Origin: Verrucomicrobiia bacterium
Lineage (GTDB): Bacteria > Verrucomicrobiota > Verrucomicrobiia > Limisphaerales > Fontisphaeraceae
NCBI GenBank assembly: GCA_026414565.1
Contig: JAOAIT010000055.1
Coordinates: 1 to 64,000 of the forward strand
Direction: 5' to 3'
Length of the DNA: 64,000 nucleotides
In this document: positions 60,475 to 64,000 of the stretch, piece after piece
Position numbering within the stretch: the first letter of the stretch is position 1
How the letters are laid out: each line of letters begins with the position of its first letter
Position numbers and translations under genes: made by a program
The notes under the pieces: model-generated
Told to the model about the DNA's origin: nothing
The model's input: the letters and a program-made list of their open reading frames with translations, nothing else
Database searches by the model: none

Positions 60475-61842
60475 TCACAAATACTCCCGCGGATCCGTGA
60501 TCCGGCCGGTCAGGGCGCTGGCGGCCACCGTGGCCGGGCTGGCCAGGAACACCTGGCTTTCCTTGTGGCCCATGCGGCCCGGGAAATTGCGGTTGGTGGC
60601 GCTGATGCACTTCATCGGCTTGTTGATGCGTCCGAACGTGTCCACCGGCCCGCCCAGGCAGGCGGCGCACCCGGCGTTCTCGGTCATCAACACCCCGGCA
60701 TCCACCAGGATCTGCCAGATGCTCTTGTCCCCCCACCGGGTGGTCTGCAAATCCCGCACAATCTCCGGCGTGGCCGGCACGCCAAAGGTGTCAATGACCA
60801 CCTTGCGGCCTCGGATGATCCGCGCAAACTCCACAAAATCACTCGTCTTCCCGCCCGTGCAGGACCCGATGTAGGCGCGATCCAGCTTGATGTGCTCCAG
60901 TTCCTTGGCGAGCTTGCGCTGGCCGGGGTCCGGATGGCAGGCCACCGTCGGCTCCAGTTTGCTCAAATCCACCACCAGCTCGTAAATGAACTTCTGATCC
61001 TTGTCCGGCTCCACCGGTTCATAAGTGGTTTTTGTGCCGTTGAGGCGGGTCCGGTTGTCCACGTATTCCGCCGTCCGGGCGTCAAACTCGAAGATGCCGT
61101 TTTTGCCGCCGGCCTCGATGGCCATGTTGGCGATCGTCATGCGGTCATCCATCGAAAGGCCGGCCACGCCCGGGCCGTCGAACTGCATGGCCCGGTAGGT
61201 GGCGCCGTCGAAGCCAATTTCGCCGATGATGTGCAATATGATGTCCTTGGCCATCACCCCCGGCTGGAGCTTGCCCTCGAAGCGGAAATGCATCGTCTCC
61301 GGCACCTTGAGCAGCAGTTTGCCGGTGCCCATCACAAAGCCGGCGTCGGTGTTGCCGATGCCCGTCGCAAACTCGTTGAACGCCCCTGCCGTGCAGGTGT
61401 GGCTGTCGGTGCCAAACAACACCTCCCCGGGGCGGGTATGGCCCTTTTGCGGCAGCGCGCTGTGGCACACGCCGGCGTACTGCGAGCCGTACTGGCGCAC
61501 AAAATGCCCCTTGGCCGGATCAAACTGCCAGGTCCCGTTGGGATCATCAATCACGTCATAGAAATAAATCAGCCCCTGCTCCTTCACAAACTGCCGCAGC
61601 AGGTTCACGTTGCGGTTGGAGTTCGAGTCGGCGGTGAAGATGTAATGATCCGGAATGATCACCACCTTCGTGCGATCCCACACCTTGGCGTCCGGTCCAA
61701 ATTCCCGCTTGAACACCCCTATGGTCCCCGGCCCGCACACGTCGTGCGTCATCAGCACGTCGGCGTTCACCCACACATTCTCCCCCGCCTGCACCCGGGC
61801 CTTGCCGGCGGCGCGGGCCAACACTTTTTCCGTCAACGTCAT
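60475..61842 (-). CDS. 3-isopropylmalate dehydratase large subunit-like (aconitase superfamily)
   Basis: 455 residues. A [4Fe-4S] hydro-lyase of the LeuC/HacA class that isomerises 2- to 3-hydroxy tricarboxylates with a separate small subunit. Cluster ligands are the Cys in YIGSCTGGKTSDF and the CAAC pair in ENAGCAACLGGPVD, ~63 residues apart. Substrate and cofactor segments include THDVCGPGTIGVFKREFG, IIPDHYIFTADSN, LFGTDSHTCTAGAFNEFATG and ATNRNFPGRMG. FPGRMG-HKESQVFLASPATVAAS is typical of LeuC. The matching leuD small subunit is not in the window, so leucine synthesis, homoaconitase or a related dehydratase cannot be separated. Convergent with fabF. Confidence 0.85.
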   Translation of the reverse strand: MTLTEKVLARAAGKARVQAGENVWVNADVLMTHDVCGPGTIGVFKREFGPDAKVWDRTKVVIIPDHYIFTADSNSNRNVNLLRQFVKEQGLIYFYDVIDDPNGTWQFDPAKGHFVRQYGSQYAGVCHSALPQKGHTRPGEVLFGTDSHTCTAGAFNEFATGIGNTDAGFVMGTGKLLLKVPETMHFRFEGKLQPGVMAKDIILHIIGEIGFDGATYRAMQFDGPGVAGLSMDDRMTIANMAIEAGGKNGIFEFDARTAEYVDNRTRLNGTKTTYEPVEPDKDQKFIYELVVDLSKLEPTVACHPDPGQRKLAKELEHIKLDRAYIGSCTGGKTSDFVEFARIIRGRKVVIDTFGVPATPEIVRDLQTTRWGDKSIWQILVDAGVLMTENAGCAACLGGPVDTFGRINKPMKCISATNRNFPGRMGHKESQVFLASPATVAASALTGRITDPREYL

Positions 61843-61950
61843 AGCGCGGTAAATCTAACGTTGCCGGCGGCCCCGCGCAACAGCAATGACGCCCGCCCCC
61901 GCCCCCGCTGCCCCTCGACAGCCCGCCCGCCCGCAGGCTATCATGCCCCC

Positions 61951-62904
61951 ATGAACTTTCTGGTTACCGGTGGCGCGGGTTTCATTGGCTCCCATGTCTG
62001 CGAGGCCCTCCTGCAGCGCGGACATGCCGTGTGGGTGGTGGACGACTTGAACGACTTCTACGCCCCCGCGCTCAAACAGGCCAACCTCCGCGCCCTCCAG
62101 GCCCTCGGCCGGGACTTCGAGTTTGTCCAGGGCGACATCACCGACCCGGAGACCCTCGAAGAGGTGTTCAGCTTCGCCCGCTTTGACCAGGTCATCCATC
62201 TGGCGGCGCGGGCCGGCGTGCGGCCCAGCCTGCTGCAGCCCGCCCTTTACCTGCGCGTCAATGTGGAGGGCACGGCCCTGTTGCTCGAAGCCGCCCGGCG
62301 GCACCGCGTCCGCAAGCTCATCATCGCCTCCTCCTCCTCCGTGTACGGCGTGAATGCCAAAGTCCCCTTCAGCGAAAACGACCCCATCTTCACCCCCATC
62401 AGCCCCTACGCCGCCAGCAAGCTGGCCTGCGAAGCCCTCGGCCATGTCTATCATCATGTCCACGGCCTGGACGTGGTCATGCTCCGCTTCTTCACCGTAT
62501 ATGGCCCGCGCCAGCGCCCCGATTTGGCCATCCACAAATTCGCCCGCCTCATCCTGGCCGGCCAGCCCATCCCCGTCTTCGGCGACGGCTCCACCGCCCG
62601 GGACTACACCTACATCACCGACACCGTGGCCGGCGTGCTGGCCTGCACCGACCGGGAGTTTGGATTTGAAATCATCAATCTGGGCGAGTCCCAGACGGTG
62701 ACGCTCAACCGGTTGATTGAGGTCCTGGAACAGGAACTGGGCCTGAAAGCCCTAATTGACCGGCAGCCGCCCCAACCCGGCGATGTGCCCCTCACCTACG
62801 CCAACATCGAAAAGGCGCAACGCCTCCTGGGTTACGCCCCCCAGGTCAAAATCGAGGAGGGCATCCGCCGTTTTGTGGCGTGGCTCAAGGCCAACCCCTC
62901 CTAG
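61951..62904 (+). CDS. NAD-dependent UDP-sugar epimerase (UDP-glucuronate/UDP-glucose 4-epimerase-like)
   Basis: 317 residues from ATG 61951. An extended SDR: NFLVTGGAGFIGSHVCEALL cofactor loop, FVQGDITDPETLEEVF, VIHLAARAGVRPSL, and IASSSSVYGVNAKVPFSEND with Ser. Its catalytic YAASK occurs in PISPYAASKLACEALGHVYH. LRFFTVYGPRQRPDLAIHKF and FGDGSTARDYTYITDTVAGV are the substrate-binding parts characteristic of UDP-glucuronate 4-epimerases and related enzymes. It supplies activated sugars for surface polysaccharide. Its TAG stop shares the CTAG palindrome (62901-62904) with the stop of the convergent flavodoxin-like gene. Confidence 0.88.
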   Translation: MNFLVTGGAGFIGSHVCEALLQRGHAVWVVDDLNDFYAPALKQANLRALQALGRDFEFVQGDITDPETLEEVFSFARFDQVIHLAARAGVRPSLLQPALYLRVNVEGTALLLEAARRHRVRKLIIASSSSVYGVNAKVPFSENDPIFTPISPYAASKLACEALGHVYHHVHGLDVVMLRFFTVYGPRQRPDLAIHKFARLILAGQPIPVFGDGSTARDYTYITDTVAGVLACTDREFGFEIINLGESQTVTLNRLIEVLEQELGLKALIDRQPPQPGDVPLTYANIEKAQRLLGYAPQVKIEEGIRRFVAWLKANPS

Positions 62905-63581
62905 GCCGCCGCCAGCCCGGCCAGCCGCAGCACCACCTGCGCCACATGGGCGCCGGTCTTGCGCGCCGAATCCAGCCCCACCTCGTCCCCGCTGATCTCG
63001 TCTTTGGCCGCCATCAACGTGCCCCCCAGATAGGCCGGAGAATTGCCCCCCACCACCAGCATGTTGAAGCTCAGCATGGCCCCGTGGATTTGCTGGATGA
63101 TCAGCTCCTGGCCGCCATTCCGATTCCCGGCCACCGCCACCACCCCCACCGGCTTGTTGGCAAACACGTTTTTCGGGTCCCGCAGCGCATAACAGCGCTC
63201 GATGAACGCCTTGCACAACGCGCTCATGCTGCGGAAATACGAAGGCGACCCGATAATGAGCCCCCCAAAGGCCGGATCCTGAAACTTGGGCAGCAAAGGC
63301 GTAAGATCATCTTTGCGCGGACTGGGCGAATGGCCGTTGACCTGCAGCCCGCCCAAATCCACCAGCTCCGTTTGAATCCGCGCATCCACCGCCCGCGCCC
63401 CCTCCAGAGCTGCCTGCACGGCTTTGGCGGTCGTCATGCCACGGCGCGGGCTGCAGGCCACGCCAATGATTTTAAGCGGGGCCGCGCCCGCCTCCGCGGC
63501 GCCAACCCCAGGCAGGGCGGCCGCCGCCGCCGTGACACTGGCGGCCGCAATAAACTTCCGGCGATCAAAGGTTTTTTTCAT
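62901..63581 (-). CDS. Tat-exported NADPH-dependent FMN reductase/flavodoxin-like protein
   Basis: 226 residues from the minus-strand ATG at 63581. A twin-arginine signal, DRRKFIAAASVTAAAAALPG, begins it. The flavodoxin fold follows with IIGVACSPRRGMTTAKAV as the FMN phosphate loop, GGLIIGSPSYFRSMSALCKA for the isoalloxazine site and NKPVGVVAVAGNRNGGQELI. Tat export fits a protein folded with bound FMN before translocation, so it should act in the periplasm as a reductase or electron carrier. Partner and substrate are unknown. Its first bases are preceded by an A/T-rich stretch that may hold the promoter. It ends in a CTAG shared with the epimerase stop. Confidence 0.83.
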   Translation of the reverse strand: MKKTFDRRKFIAAASVTAAAAALPGVGAAEAGAAPLKIIGVACSPRRGMTTAKAVQAALEGARAVDARIQTELVDLGGLQVNGHSPSPRKDDLTPLLPKFQDPAFGGLIIGSPSYFRSMSALCKAFIERCYALRDPKNVFANKPVGVVAVAGNRNGGQELIIQQIHGAMLSFNMLVVGGNSPAYLGGTLMAAKDEISGDEVGLDSARKTGAHVAQVVLRLAGLAAA

Positions 63582-63848
63582 GGGTTTTGTAAGACAACAG
63601 CTTGGCGTTTTGCCGACCATTGAACAACCAGAAAATGTTGCTCCCTGTTCCCTTGGCAAACCCGCCGCCCCGGCGTATATTGACTGCAAATGGGCCGGCC
63701 CCCTGCCACGCAAACCATGCGCTGTGGACGGCGTGATGCTCCCCGCCGCCGCAACAACCGCCCCCATTTCCCGGGCCTGCACGCCGGCTCGTGCCCCCTT
63801 GTTGGCCACCCCTTGAACTTTGCCGGGCCAGTCGGGCAAAAAAATTTT

Positions 63849-64000
63849 TCCAGGTCAGGAGCTCAAAACCCCAAAAAATGGGGGGCTCCTGACCTAAGTC
63901 ACAAATCACTAATGCCAAACAAGATACGCATATTTGAGAAAATCTTTATTGATAAAGAAGCAAACAGCATGCCAACTCAAAAATGGCCTCCTGACCTGGA
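63849..64000. repeat. Inverted/direct repeat cluster at the window edge, possible mobile-element end
   Basis: TCCAGGTCAGGAG (63849-63861) is the exact reverse complement of the last 13 bases, CTCCTGACCTGGA (63988-64000). An internal copy, GCTCCTGACCT (63885-63895), also pairs with AGGTCAGGAGC (63852-63862), making an 11-bp stem around a C4/G4-containing loop. The stretches CAAAAAATGG...CTCCTGACCT and CAAAAATGGCCTCCTGACCT form an imperfect direct repeat ~103 bp apart. The DNA between is strikingly AT-rich compared with the rest of the window. Confidence 0.7.
63912..64000 (+). CDS. Possible start of an AT-rich gene running off the window (3' partial)
   Basis: An open frame from ATG 63912 runs 29 codons to the window end without a stop (begins MPNKIRIFEKIFIDKEANSM). 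Codon use is AT-rich, unlike every other gene here. There is no Shine-Dalgarno, and the repeat copy at 63988 lies inside the frame. It may be the beginning of an acquired gene such as a transposase, or a chance frame in a repeat element. No family is recognised. Confidence 0.25.
   Translation, partial: MPNKIRIFEKIFIDKEANSMPTQKWPPDL

Overview
The window is GC-rich bacterial chromosome. It most resembles a verrucomicrobial genome of the Limisphaerales/Pedosphaera kind. That placement is inferred from gene content and protein style: an EF-Tu of the planctomycete-verrucomicrobial type, a DUF1559-type pseudopilin with an H-X9-DG motif, DUF5060 and Sde182-type polysaccharide genes, a PhnD-like/PQQ-propeller fusion, and Ala/Pro/Lys-rich extensions on several ribosomal proteins. 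No rRNA gene is present to confirm it.

Layout. (1) 1-7155: three exported carbohydrate-active proteins on the + strand. They are a 5'-truncated DUF5060/apiosidase-like protein, a 1166-residue multidomain protein, and a Sde182-type nucleoside-hydrolase-like protein. The last two overlap by ATGA. (2) 7363-12063: a solitary 1566-residue protein joining a sacsin/NOV-type GHKL (Hsp90-like) ATPase to a C-terminal SF2 helicase, visibly less GC-rich than its surroundings. It is the best candidate here for an undescribed, probably defensive, system. (3) 12395-15122: a perfect Fur-like palindrome, an AraC-family regulator, a pseudopilin and a PepSY membrane protein; the first two and the last suggest iron control. 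(4) 15329-18537: a tight three-gene operon (serine palmitoyltransferase, ceramide-reductase-like dehydrogenase, PAP2 inositol-phosphoceramide-synthase-like protein) that predicts sphingolipid synthesis. (5) 18548-50270: one co-oriented information-processing supercluster. Its order is tRNA-Thr, tuf, tRNA-Trp, tRNA-Ser, secE, nusG, rplKAJL, rpoBC, rpsLG, fusA, the S10 and spc operons, secY, map, infA, rpmJ, rpsMKD, rpoA, rplQ. It starts at a stable-RNA-like promoter and ends at a canonical intrinsic terminator. (6) 50341-54172: asnS, rho and a WYL regulator. (7) 54265-57476, minus strand: two exported beta-propeller proteins in an operon. (8) 57784-60291: fabG, acpP, fabF. (9) 60475-63581: an aconitase-family LeuC-like dehydratase (minus), a sugar-nucleotide epimerase (plus) and a Tat-exported flavodoxin-like protein (minus). 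(10) 63849-64000: an AT-rich patch with inverted and direct repeats, possibly the edge of a mobile element.

How it fits together. Most of the window is the translation and transcription core in near-ancestral order, with internal hairpins that could tune expression of rpoBC and fusA. The accessory interest lies in the first 18.5 kb (polysaccharide enzymes, GHKL-helicase, iron-responsive genes, sphingolipid operon) and in the last 150 bases. No CRISPR array, rRNA, complete IS or prophage was seen.
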